From the NCBI GenBank assembly GCA_033558025.1, contig JAUCEF010000016.1, positions 744,001 to 808,000 on the forward strand: a stretch of 64,000 nt of DNA, read 5' to 3'. Positions 22,866-32,968 of the stretch are shown here, piece by piece. Both the position numbers and the translations under genes were made by a program. This DNA is from Phytophthora sp. 'mugwort'. Lineage: Eukaryota; Oomycota; Peronosporomycetes; Peronosporales; Peronosporaceae. Each line of letters starts with the position of its first letter. Within the stretch, counting starts at the first letter, position 1. A model generated the notes under the pieces. The model did no database searches. It was not told the origin of the DNA and saw only the letters and a list, made by a program, of their open reading frames with translations.

Positions 22866-23930
22866 GTGTCTTCAGTGGGGAGTACCAAACACCAGCCGCT
22901 CTTCGTGGGGCCGTTCATGGTCATTAACGTCCACGGCAACGCCTACACGTTGGATCTGTCATCATCCATAGCGTCGCATTCTACGTTCTACGTCGGCATG
23001 CTCAAAGCGTACGATAAGTCTGAGCGCCTTCCGCTGGGTCTGCCCGATACACCGTGTAGCGACGCAGAGCGCTCTGCACCACTCGCATCAGTGCCTCCTC
23101 AGTCACAGGCACCAATGACGGCCGCGAAGCAGAAGAGCTTTTGCGGGTTTGACAGGCGGATGCCGCTCGAAGCGTCGGACGCAGTCATATAGATCCCGGA
23201 TCCACACAACATGCACTTCGAGCGAATGACGGACACGCACTCAGACTGCGTCAGGGCCTGCTCCAAGCGGTCCACCTTCGCCCACAAGCGGTGTATCTCT
23301 GCGTCTACATCGGGCGCCTGGCGCAATTCTCGCTCCAATTGTGTCTCCAGGAGCTGTTGACGGCCACGCAAAGCGATCATATCGCTCGATGACCGTCCAA
23401 AAGGCTCTACCAACTTGCCACCTCTTCAGCAAGGTTTCGCGAACCAGTCGGGGCGTCAACTCGAGCCGTGGTGAACTCGCAACGGCTGCTCCGGCCTCCT
23501 CCGCCCCTACTGGGTAGTGATGGGAAGTAGTACTTCCATTTGGAGAAGCTGTTGAAGCACCGGAGGTGCGCAGGCGTCGACCAGTATCTGGTGATGTGGC
23601 GCGGCTAGCCCCCGTCCGATAATACGTGGGAGATGGAAAGCCGCCTCGTGGTGGACTGTGCCGACATCATAGACGCTTATAGCGCTCCCAAGGAGCCTAT
23701 CGGCGCTAACAGGCCACAAAACGCTCCTAGGTTCAACGGACTGCGAATGCCTCGACTTCTGCACCTTCGACACGACCTCCTCGAGGACAACATGTGGTGT
23801 AGGCAAGTCTCGAACATCCCAATGTCGATGCCAAACCCGGTCAGCTATCAGCTTCGCCATGCGAAAACGGAGACGCCGCAGCACCAATCTAATAGAAGAG
23901 GCGACCACAATAACTAAGCCACTTGGTAGC
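22866..23930 (+). mobile_element. Ty3/Gypsy integrase C-terminus and chromodomain fragment
   Basis: At 22866-23080 the plus strand reads FVGPFMVINVHGNAYTLDLSSS and TFYVGMLKAY, the SH3-like end of Gypsy integrases. At about 23540-23700, across frame changes and stops, it reads YLVMWRG, SDNTWE and a DIIDAY tail, the core of a chromodomain (Y.VKW.GY...NSWEP). This marks a chromovirus-type Gypsy element. Between them (23413-23210) the minus strand carries a coiled-coil frame (LLETQLERELRQAPDVDAE), so the region is a mosaic or a rearranged copy. Confidence 0.65.
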
Positions 23931-23959
23931 CGGCGTGGCGGAGCCATCCCTCGAACTCA

Positions 23960-25250
23960 ACCTCGTTGGTCTGGAGCGAGAGGCGTCTCGCGAGCAAGGA
24001 CGATCGGACACTCCACGCAGCTAACCATGGTTAGTCCGGGCGACGGCTTCACCGCAAATACGACGCATGCTTCTGCGGAGCCCAGTTGCGACGCGCCAGC
24101 AGCTGCTCACGACTTCGCGGGATCGATCGTTCGGCGTCAAGACGCGCTGCGTCCGCACGCTCGCGCAGGTGTACACGGTTGTCACGCTGCCGACGCGCGG
24201 GATCGAGTCCCTCTTCAAGACCGGCATTGGGAATGATCAGGGGCTCCTCGAGCAGAGGCGCAGGAGGGGCTGGACCAGCCGGTGCTTCAGGGCTCTTAAG
24301 TACCAGCTTGGCTCTCTTGACGGCAGCTTTGCTGTGCGGGCTAGCAGGGCTTCCCGGATGAATGGCACGCTGATGCTCAGTAAGCTGTGGGGAAGACGGC
24401 GCCGACTCGTGCTCGTCCTCCGATAACTACCTCGTGTGAAACGTCTTTGGGCAGATGGAGCGGGACCTTCGTGGTCATCAGCACGTCCCGTATGGGATCC
24501 GCCAGCTTTTTGTCATTCGCCTCGACGTCAGCTTTAGGTGTCTTTACGAGAGGCTTGGACGGAGCTACATCAACACGCGCGTCGGCGCGCAGGTCCTTTG
24601 TCAAACCCTTCTCCAGGGCCGCTTCTGTAGACGGCGGAGTCGGCTCGACCGAGCGCTCCGCAGGCGCAGGAAGCTTCATCTTTTCGGCGGATGTAGCCTT
24701 GCCAGGGATGTCCTCGTCAGGAATGACGAGGTTAGAATTTACCATCCGTCGTAATCCTTGTCGCTCGACTTATCGATTAGCGGAGCTACCGGGCCGGGCA
24801 CGGATACCTCGTGTCGTTTGCGACGGCACGAGCTAGACAACGCCGCTCTGCTGGCCGGGGGTTGATCTTCTTGGCTTTCGGCTTCGGCTTAGTGTTAGCC
24901 TGCGGGCCTTCGCCTTTCCGGCCTTTTTGGTGGAGGGGATCGCGTTCGTCTGACTCCTCGTTTTCGACGGGCAAGCGTTGGATGCTGCGGCTTCGGACAC
25001 GGGCGTGGCGGCGGGCGTTGCGGGGCTCGGTGATGTCGTGGGCTTCGTCATGCCCGTTGGGCGACTATTGTCGGCATCGGCGGGGCTTTCGAAAAGTGAG
25101 GTTCAACCTCCGGGTGCGGTACGATGTGCCCTTTATCGGCTAGATTCCCCTCGGACCTTTCCCGTACGGTGTTTAGCGGTTGGGTGTGGGAGGGTGTGTT
25201 CCTGATGAATGGCTCGTGACCAGTTGGTGTGGCGACACAATACGGGACGG
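23960..25250 (-). mobile_element. Gypsy gag N-terminal-like, Pro/Ala/Lys-rich remnant
   Basis: Minus-strand frames at 25051-24833, 24745-24377 and on to about 24020 encode disordered Lys/Pro/Ala/Thr-rich protein followed by charged helices (for example RAIHPGSPAS and RERADAARLDAE). This composition is common ahead of the gag core in oomycete Gypsy elements and has the same orientation as the gag at 19.5-22 kb. Assignment rests on context and composition, not on a conserved motif. Confidence 0.4.
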
Positions 25251-25260
25251 ACATGCACTA

Positions 25261-25382
25261 GGTACGGATCGTATCGAGCGAGAGACACACCATTAAGTAC
25301 GGATTGCACTTAGGCGAGATACACAGTCAGATACGAACCGCACTTAGGTGAGATATACCTTTAGGTACGAATCGCACTTAGG
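25261..25382. repeat. Minisatellite of about 34 bp, four units
   Basis: Units carrying TACG-A-C followed by CACTTAGG and GAGA-ACAC (degraded in the first copy) begin at 25263, 25299, 25332 and 25366, a spacing of 33-36 bp. The array lies beside the Gypsy gag-like remnant and may belong to its leader. Confidence 0.7.
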
Positions 25383-26330
25383 AAGGAGCCATGGCGACCA
25401 CCCATTGAGAAACCTTTGACTTAAGGGATGCATTAAAATTTAGCAGTTTACAGTAGTAGGAACTTATGAGTATGTTAATAAAAACTCAGTTTACATCTAA
25501 CCTAGAAGTTCGCAAGTCGTGGGAATTCTGTCCCACGGACGATCGGAAGCCAGGCTTTACTCGTGCGAATGGAAGGCAGAAACGCAGGGCGTCTATTTCG
25601 GATAGAAGCTACGCTTCCTTAGGCCAGGGTGCGTGTGACCCGTCACAGTCAGGGCGGACAACGCGAGCGCCCAGAACAAGAACTCGTACGTCATCTGGAT
25701 CCTGATCATGTTGGTGAACTACGGCGCCGTGTAGGAAGCGGACCTTTTTTATCAAAAAGGACACATGAAAAACGCAATGGATCGAGGCTTCGGCAGCGCG
25801 AAGCAGTAAATCTCGCGTGTTTCGGCCTGGAACATGACTACCCTCGTAGACGCCGTCGCCGTAGCCAATATTTCCGGCCGCACTGTCTACTTAGAGATAG
25901 AAGCTGAACTGTTCCAGCTCTCTAAGGCCTTCCTGGCACCGATTCACAAGAAGATAAAGATCATTCAGAAGTATCAGCTCTTTCGCACGACGCGAAAACA
26001 TCCTGTCGTCGTCGAATGTTGCCGCCGCCCTACTAGCGAGCTTACCAAGGCTACCGTATCGAGTGCGCCTCTTCACACATTGAAGGATTTTAAGGCACTG
26101 TGGGAAAGCATCCCAAGCGCGACGGACCGGGTGCTGAACCCGGAATAGATGGTCAACATCAACAGCAAGATCAAGCCATATGTGCCAAAGGAATTTGTCA
26201 ACGAGGGCCTCTAGGCAGTTCCGACATGGAGAAGACTGACGAGATTAAGAAGAAGAGCTGTGAGCGCACAGCAGCACGTATGAGAGCGAAGGCATCTGGA
26301 GACGACGAAGGAAATGTCGCCGCAGACTAA
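25383..26330 (+). pseudogene. Unassigned broken ORF
   Basis: After about 450 bases with no clear signal, an open frame at 25834-26148 reads with coding-like composition (VYLEIEAELFQLSKAFLAP, then DFKALWESIPSATDRVLN). After a stop it seems to continue in the same and neighbouring frames to a basic C-terminus ending near 26330 (EKTDEIKKKSCERTAARMRAK). I do not recognise the family. The surroundings suggest a transposon or viral-type passenger. Confidence 0.3.
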
Positions 26331-26985
26331 GAAAGTAACACAGGCTTAGTGATACTATCGATTGTTTGGCAGATATTTTGCGATAGTTTCAAATGAAGCC
26401 AGATTTCGGAACATTTGCAGTAGTAGTTGAAAAGGTTCTATTGCGTTTAAGAGTCGCCTTAAACTCCATTGGAAACGGCAGCGTTTTAGAACCTAAAAAG
26501 GGGGAAACATTTTTCAGAGGCAGTTCACGCCGATGATCACAACGTTTTTTTTTGTTTGACTTTTTAATGGTGCCGCTAACGTCAAAATGTACCTAAAGGC
26601 CTACACCACAACGTAGTATAGCTGGCTTTGTTTTAAGGTTTAAACTGTGATAATATTTTTGAATAACGGGGTCTCATATGTTAATAATTAACTTGTCAAT
26701 TTAAAAAAACGTTCACACTGCTCATGTCTGTGCAGAGCGTTGGATACAAGTAAAATTAACTTCCATTTGGTGTGAGTTCACGAGAAATGGAGCCGATGAC
26801 GATACAAGTGGAAAGCATTCCGGCCAAGCTGGAGATACACTTGCTCATTAGTATGACCACGGGACTTTCAACGCAAGGCTTAAACCAATGGTTGCTGCGT
26901 ACTGCAGGCAGCGAGCGCTGGTCATGAATCTAGCGCACTTCTGGCAGTTCACGTTCGAAGCGTCGCAAAACATCATGAGTAGCGA
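26331..26985. other. AT-rich spacer, nothing recognised
   Basis: AT-rich DNA with homopolymer runs and no coding signal between two unassigned broken ORFs. Confidence 0.4.
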
Positions 26986-28140
26986 GTGCCCCAATGTCGC
27001 AGCGAGCAAGAGCGAGAGCGAACGCATGTACCCCAGCGTCGCGGCGAGAGCGAACCCAAGCGCATCGAGATAGCCGAGGACGATGACGAGCACGCGAAGT
27101 ATGAAATCCAGCTGGGAGACGAGATCTACGTCAGCACTGACCTACTAGTTTCCAGCTCTCAGCGTTCAAAATCTACTTCACTAAGCGTTACAAGCGTTCT
27201 GGCAAGAGCTTTATCGACGAGGAGAACCTTCGAGTCGGCTTTGTGACCAAGAAGAACGTGGGAAAGCGCAATCAAAAAGCGAAGCCGTCGTACGCATCTA
27301 AATCCGATTTACGCCTCGCGAAGAAGGACTCAGATTAAGGATATCCCGCGACAGTGACACCTCTCTACAAGTACAGTACACGACCAGCTATCTCTATAAG
27401 TATACAATCATCACTCTTCACGAGAAAGAAGCGATCGTATCAAAACAGTCATGAAGTCTACTTGACGTTTCCTAGTTTGATGCATGCGCTTTCCAGCACA
27501 CGCTCACACGTGGCGAATGAATTTCACTATTGTGTTTGCATGCAAGTCTTCGCGCTAGCGTATGCTAATGAAATCACAAACAAAAAACATGCTATCGACG
27601 CTCTGCAAGGTCGTCAAGTCGTTTTTGCAAGCCTTCATAACGCACGTTCCAAACGATCTTGCCTGCTTGTACTTCGTGGACACGTCCATGCGTTAGGACG
27701 GTAAGCAAGGCTGGATGCACTGTGAAAGTCAAGGAAAAGTTCTACAAGCACAGCTCATCATTTGGCGACGGGGCAATCCTAGACACTGTAATCTTCGTTC
27801 CAAGCGACTACCTCAGCGAGGCGGAGACGCGGTTTAAAACAGTTATTCGCGAGAAGACCATTTCGCGTTTAACAAACAGCAAAAACTCAACACCGCTGTT
27901 CTTCAGGTTCAGCTCACCGAAGAAAAAGCAATGTCAGCATGATATAACAACCGTTGACAAGCAACCTGAAGAACATGGAGCTGCGCCAGAAGATCGCCGT
28001 TATCGAACAGGCTGATATCAATAAAAAATAAATCCAGTTGAAAGACCGCGACCGGCTCATTGGGAAGCTTCGCGCACACACCAATGATCTTGAGGAGACC
28101 AACTGCCGCCTCAACAAGAACTTCTTTGAGGCGGCTTAAC
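26986..28140 (+). pseudogene. Unassigned broken ORF with coiled-coil tail
   Basis: Pieces in several frames look like one decayed protein. There is an acidic segment (RIEIAEDDDEHAKYEIQLGDEIYV) near 27060-27130. A basic segment (FKIYFTKRYKRSGKSFIDEE, then VGFVTKKNVGKRN) ends at a stop near 27336. Further pieces lie around 27600-27870 (GAILDTVIFVPSDYLSEAETRF). A coiled coil at about 27970-28140 (RQKIAVIEQADINKK, LKDRDRLIGKLRAHTNDLEE) is followed in frame by a possible CPICG zinc motif near 28200. The function is unknown. The layout loosely resembles large-DNA-virus or Polinton-type passenger genes, but that is speculation. Confidence 0.3.
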
Positions 28141-28880
28141 TCAGCTCTACGACCACGCCTTCAACAGTGGCTGCCTCGGTGATTGGCAGTAGAAGTTATC
28201 TTGCCCGATCTGCGGTCGGTCATGATAATATACTCGCGGCATTAAGACAGTAGCTCGATGTACTTTGAATCTTTTCTTCTTATTAAGCGGCAAGTTATCA
28301 TTCACGAACAGCTCTGAGTTGCGCTCCGATGCTGCAAAGGCAGTCCGAAGGGCTTATACGATCGAGATTCTGCTCAGGTTCGGCTTATCTAAGATACTGT
28401 AAACTATATGTTAAATGTTGTGTATGCAAATGCGTTCTCTTTGATTTTTGCAAATACGCAGAATCACTTTTAAAATAGTAATATGGTAAAACATTTTTAT
28501 TAACCCAAAAAATCATATTTGTTCTTACTCATCTCTTCCAGCAGCAGATAATAATCGCGGATTTGTTCTGCTTTAGTAAGTTCGCAGCATCATTAGAGGC
28601 TTTTCTAATATATTTGCTCGAACTGTGATTGTGTTTTTAACAATCCCTACCTGAATGTATTGTGTCTTTTTGCGGTTTTGTCCTTCTAATCGGGCTTCTT
28701 AATCGGACGTCATTGTCCTATCTAGAGAGCCGTATATCGTAGCAAGCCCCAAAGCTAAATCACTTGAGTGCAGGTGTAGACCACATAAGATAGAGGCCGA
28801 GCACAACGGAGCCATTCAATCTATCTATCCGGCAGGTACGCGTGTGCATCGGAGCGCAGACGCTCGCGTATTGCAAGGTG
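28141..28880. other. AT-rich spacer, nothing recognised
   Basis: Beyond the possible CPICG motif near 28200 no coding, RNA or repeat structure is visible. Confidence 0.4.
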
Positions 28881-28881
28881 A

Positions 28882-29335
28882 CGACTATATTTGGTGACGC
28901 TGTAGGTGGTGCAACGGAGAGACGACATACAGGGGCAAGAGACATACCCCAGGGAGACTGGATTGGAGAACTATTGTGGTGGCGAGTGATCAAGAACGAG
29001 ACGTCATGGTGCCCTTTCACTTAAGCTGCGAGTGGTTGACTTGCGTTACCAGCTAACGACTGTGTTTGGTGACATTCCAGGTGGTGCAGCAGGAAGCCAA
29101 CGCACTAAGTGAACATCACAGCACAGCGGGAGGCAGGATTATAAGAGCTGTTTCGGTGGTAAGTTTTCAAAAAAGGCGGCCTGCTGCAATTGCTTTTTCG
29201 CATGCTGCACTATGATTCCGAGTATTGCATGCTAATAACTATGCTGGTAGCGTTGTTGTTGGTGAAGCAGCTAGCGGACACACCCTGAAATTAGAGGCAG
29301 GTGCCAAACATCGCTTATCAAGAGGTAAGTCACCG
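28882..29335. repeat. Degenerate tandem repeat of about 175-180 bp
   Basis: Units beginning near 28882, 29057 and 29237 share CGACTATATTTGGTGACG-like starts followed by GGTGGTGCA and a GCAGGA-like stretch. The third copy is weak. The array lies immediately upstream of the broken ORF at 29353. Confidence 0.5.
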
Positions 29336-29352
29336 TAAAGCCGACCAGGATT

Positions 29353-30156
29353 ATGGATGCCGCTAATTATATTGTTTCATGCTGCACTAGCATTTCATTC
29401 AATAATATGGAAATCACAAACGCTCTTCCCCCACAGTTCAACAGCCGTTTATGTGTGAAGTCTGGCGAGCCGTTGATACCATGCCGAGATAAAGTAACCG
29501 GTCTCGATTTTGGTTTCACAGTTGCCGACGGCTTCGACGTCCTGTTAGGGCACGTAAATCGCGTGTTCGACACGAAGGCAGATCTTTCCTGGCAAGACCC
29601 CGTCGCGGTTTACGTCAAGCCTACTAATCACAAACCGCAAACGGACGACGTGCTGATGCCGCCCAATTGGGGCCAGATGGAAACTCTTTGCGGCTGTGGG
29701 GCACAAAGCGCGACTGAGGAAACATGGGCACTCTGCCTTCATGCTTTTGCTGTTTGTATACGCACCACGACCAAGAGCGCAACTGACATCACTTCGGCGC
29801 GCTACCGGCACGCGCATTCAAGAGCAACTACCGCGCGTCGCAGCGTACATGAGCGAGCTCAGAATTAACGGAGGTGCAGCTACGCACCGCTATGCCGCTG
29901 TCAGCCAAGCGCGACTGCCGGAAGATATATGCCGGACAACACTACGTTCCGCCAACTGCAATTTATCGACCAACAGTATAGGGCAATGCAGCAAGAACAA
30001 CTGGACGAGCAGGAGAGTCCTGATGTGGCATATCGTTTGGTGCGATTCCGGACACATGGTGTATACAGGGTACCCATGTTTGTCAACATTGACGACCTAC
30101 CTGAACTGGATATACTAGCGTACAACTTGCGACCACCTTTGCCCGCAACAGCTTGA
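29353..30156 (+). pseudogene. Unassigned frameshifted ORF, about 260 residues
   Basis: Three consecutive frame segments read as one protein. 29353-29690 has SGEPLIPCRDKVTGLDFGF, DKV and WQDPVAVYVKPTN. 29696-29900 has ARLRKHGHSAFMLLLFVY and IQEQLPRVAAYMSE. 29929-30156 has NTTFRQLQFIDQQYRAMQQEQ and DVAYRLVRFRTHGVYRVPMFVNIDDL. Two frame changes, the second restoring the first frame, interrupt it. I have no family assignment. The composition is coding-like and the setting is transposon-rich, so a mobile-element passenger gene is likely. Confidence 0.45.
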
Positions 30157-30309
30157 CACTCCGAACCCATAGGTGGACATAGAAGACGTTGGCCATGAAA
30201 ACGCGAGTGAGACACAATGTAGTTAAGGTTCGTCTACAGAGATGGAATGTGTATTCGTTTAGCGTAGTACCCACAATGGCTATATATTTACACCAACTAA
30301 TTCACTTTG

Positions 30310-31300
30310 CTTCGTGCAGTAATGCATAGCTACCTTCAGGACGTCTTGAAGAACTTCACGAAAAGCCATGTTCGCCTACTGCTGGATCCAGCGCTTAAGC
30401 AAAGAGAGCCCAACATCAATTGGGTTCAGGTCAGCGAGTAGGGCGGCCGAAAGGAGAGCAAAGCCCTGTTGCGTACACGAGGGTCTGCAATTATTGGTAC
30501 ATGTGGATCTTCGCATTGTCGAGGATAACAAAAGACCGAGGTAGAGGTCAGGGGTTCAGGTACAGAGCGATTGTAGACTTGAAAGTAGCATGGATATTGG
30601 ACCGGGTGAATGTATCATCGACTGTGCCCCACGAAAACAATCCTGACGTGTCCATAACGGCGAGGACTAAAACAAGCTTGCCCCGTGCATTCGGAACCTG
30701 TACTCTTGCCGGTCTGTTCCGAGCCGACCAACCATGCTTTCGCAGTATAGATCTAGACACATGAATACGAATAATTTGAAAACAAAAGATTGATGTGCTC
30801 GTACCTTCCGTCTTTGGACGTCTCGTCGCCAAACACGAGCTGGTCGGATCCGCTGTAGAAAGGAACAAGTCGCTGAACAACCTCTTGTCGCTCGCGAGGC
30901 AAGCACTCGACAGCATGCTTCGTCCGAACCTTACATGTAAGGCCTAGATCACCTTGAACGCCCGGCAAATAGTGCATCAGAAATCTTATGACGCATATTG
31001 AAGCGCTGAGATAGCCCCAACCCCAACTCCTTAACATGGAAGCACGGGCGATGCTTTACATATTCCTGCACAAACACATACGCATACTGGGTCAACTTTG
31101 AGGTCTTTTCGTCATTGTTCTTTTTTTGTCGACGTTGCTAATCTTGATAAACCTATGGTACCATCTAGTGAGGCTCCGTTCGGAGACGCCTAGGGCGGTC
31201 GATACTACACCTACCTGCACATCATATGCATACATGAGTACAATGTCACGCCACTTCATATCTAAGGAGAAAAAATCGATCGCCAAAGGCCGGAACACTA
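30310..31300 (-). mobile_element. Tc1/mariner-type DDE transposase, degenerate
   Basis: Read on the minus strand: a helix-turn-helix at about 31290-31130 (RDIVLMYAYDVQVGVVSTALGVSERSLTRWYHRF); a first acidic block near 30840 (PFYSGSDQLVFGDETS); the segment LVLVLAVMDTSGLFSWG and HATFKSTIALYLNP at 30680-30550; the second block VILDNAKIHMY near 30520; and finally ADLNPIDVGLSLLKRWIQ near 30390. This is the D-D-E/D order of Tc1/mariner-like enzymes, with Asp where Glu is usual in the last block. Frames change repeatedly, so it is not functional. Confidence 0.75.
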
Positions 31301-31689
31301 TCTTCAAAACGAAAAGCCCGAATGCCGTCCGTGGCAACGGCAATCGGACTGGCTTCCTCAAAATAAACGTTGGGCCAGTCATTTCACGGAGTACGAATTA
31401 AAAGGGTACACTGGTACAACCGAATAAAGCTTCATTGAGATGATTAATTTCTGCATAGTGTTTAGTACAACTCTAAAGTACGACGTACAATAGCAAAAAA
31501 AACAGAAAAGCACAATAAGTCATTCTATATCACAGCCAGAGACCATACCATAAAATATTCGACCAACGGACCTATCCAGCCTGGACAGAAATTAAGGTGC
31601 ATCAAGAATTGCCAACTCTCAAAACAAATATATTCATTTATGCATTGGATGTTGTGGGCCACACTTAACATTTGCACATTAAAAGACAG
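31301..31689. other. AT-rich spacer between two transposase remnants
   Basis: No coding signal. It should contain one end each of the Tc1/mariner-like and PIF/Harbinger-like elements, but I could not match any terminal inverted repeats. Confidence 0.35.
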
Positions 31690-32950
31690 GAGCAACGGTG
31701 GTGGCAAGCGGGCGACGGTGGCAGGGGCAGCTTCAGGCGACCCGTGACGTGGAGGGAAACAAGGAAGATGCTGCAAATGATGACCTTCTTCCTGACCTCG
31801 TAAAATTGCGGCATGGGTTGGACTTTGCGCTCTACTCGGTGACACGCAAGAACGTCGTGCGATCAACAGCACATCAGCGCTTGTTGCACACGCTCGGAGA
31901 AGCAGCGTTTCGCACGTTTACGCACGTTTCAAAGAATACTTACAACGCTTCTCGAGTTGATTCGAGACGACGTGGTCTTTCAACTGAAGCACCACCAGAA
32001 AAAGAAACCACAGTGTAATCTTGCCGTTCCACTTCCCGACGACGTGGTCTCGCGATCGATGCCCTCCCAGGAGAGGAAACAACAGCGTGATGTGGCTATG
32101 CAACTTGCTGTGACACTGGAATGGTACGGGGCACACGGAAACGCGAATTCCGTCGCCCAGTTCGTGAGGAGTTACGGTATCGAGCTGGAACCCTGTCAAC
32201 TTATGTTCGTCGCGTGTAGAAAATCTTGTTACGGTATTATACAAGTTTCGTGGCGTGGCCAAGTCGTCAGAAGCGGATTGAGTCGTCTGCATTTCATGAA
32301 GAATGCTTTGGATTAACTGAAGACCTTGTGGGCTTCGTGGATGGAACGTATGTGATACTAGCCCAGAAACCGCATATCAACGATGCCGTGCACTGCAACC
32401 GCAAGTGTCGATACAGCTTCAACATGTAAATTGATTGCAATGAGGACAAGATGATTCTCCACGCGTACACGGGCTGGCCGGGATCTTGCTGATTCGACCG
32501 TGTTTTCGAAGACACTGTAGATCAACATCCGGAGCTGTTCTTCCGGGCGACCAGTATTTCATTGGTTATGCATGTTATGCTCTTAGCACGCGTCTGATAA
32601 CCACGTACAAGCTGCCAGCAGCTTTGGAAGACGAAAACGCTTTCTATAACGAAATCATCTCATCAGCACGCGTCACAAATGAGAACTCTATTGGGCTTGA
32701 AAAACCGCTGGATGTCACTAAAGGGAATTCGCCTCAGATTAAGAAGGAAAAGGTTTCGCCACGTCAACATTCATATTTTGGCCTGCGCTATGCTTCACAA
32801 TATCGGCATTGCGCTCTTCGACGAATGGGAGGACTTGGTACTTGATGACGATGACGACGTCGACACCGATATCAACGTTGCATCCGGGGCATTGCCGTAC
32901 GTGAGAAGCGTGAGTGCATCAAGAATGTGCTACTTCATAGCTAGGTAAGA
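31690..32950 (+). mobile_element. PIF/Harbinger-like transposase (DDE_Tnp_4), degenerate
   Basis: Across three frames the plus strand shows the expected order. An N-terminal helical region spans 31780-32280. The first catalytic Asp is in DLVGFVDGTYVILAQKP near 32337, followed by NRKCRYSFNM and GWPGS. The second Asp is in LPGDQYFIGYACYALSTRLITTYKL at about 32540-32610. The last block has NEIISSARVTNENSIG (Glu) near 32680, then KNRWMSLKGIRLRL and the closing ACAMLHNIGIALFDEW followed by an acidic tail. Frameshifts and internal stops inactivate it. A second, convergent ORF at 32969-34742 probably belongs to the same element. Confidence 0.75.
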
Positions 32951-32968
32951 ACTGGTCCACCAATCCGG

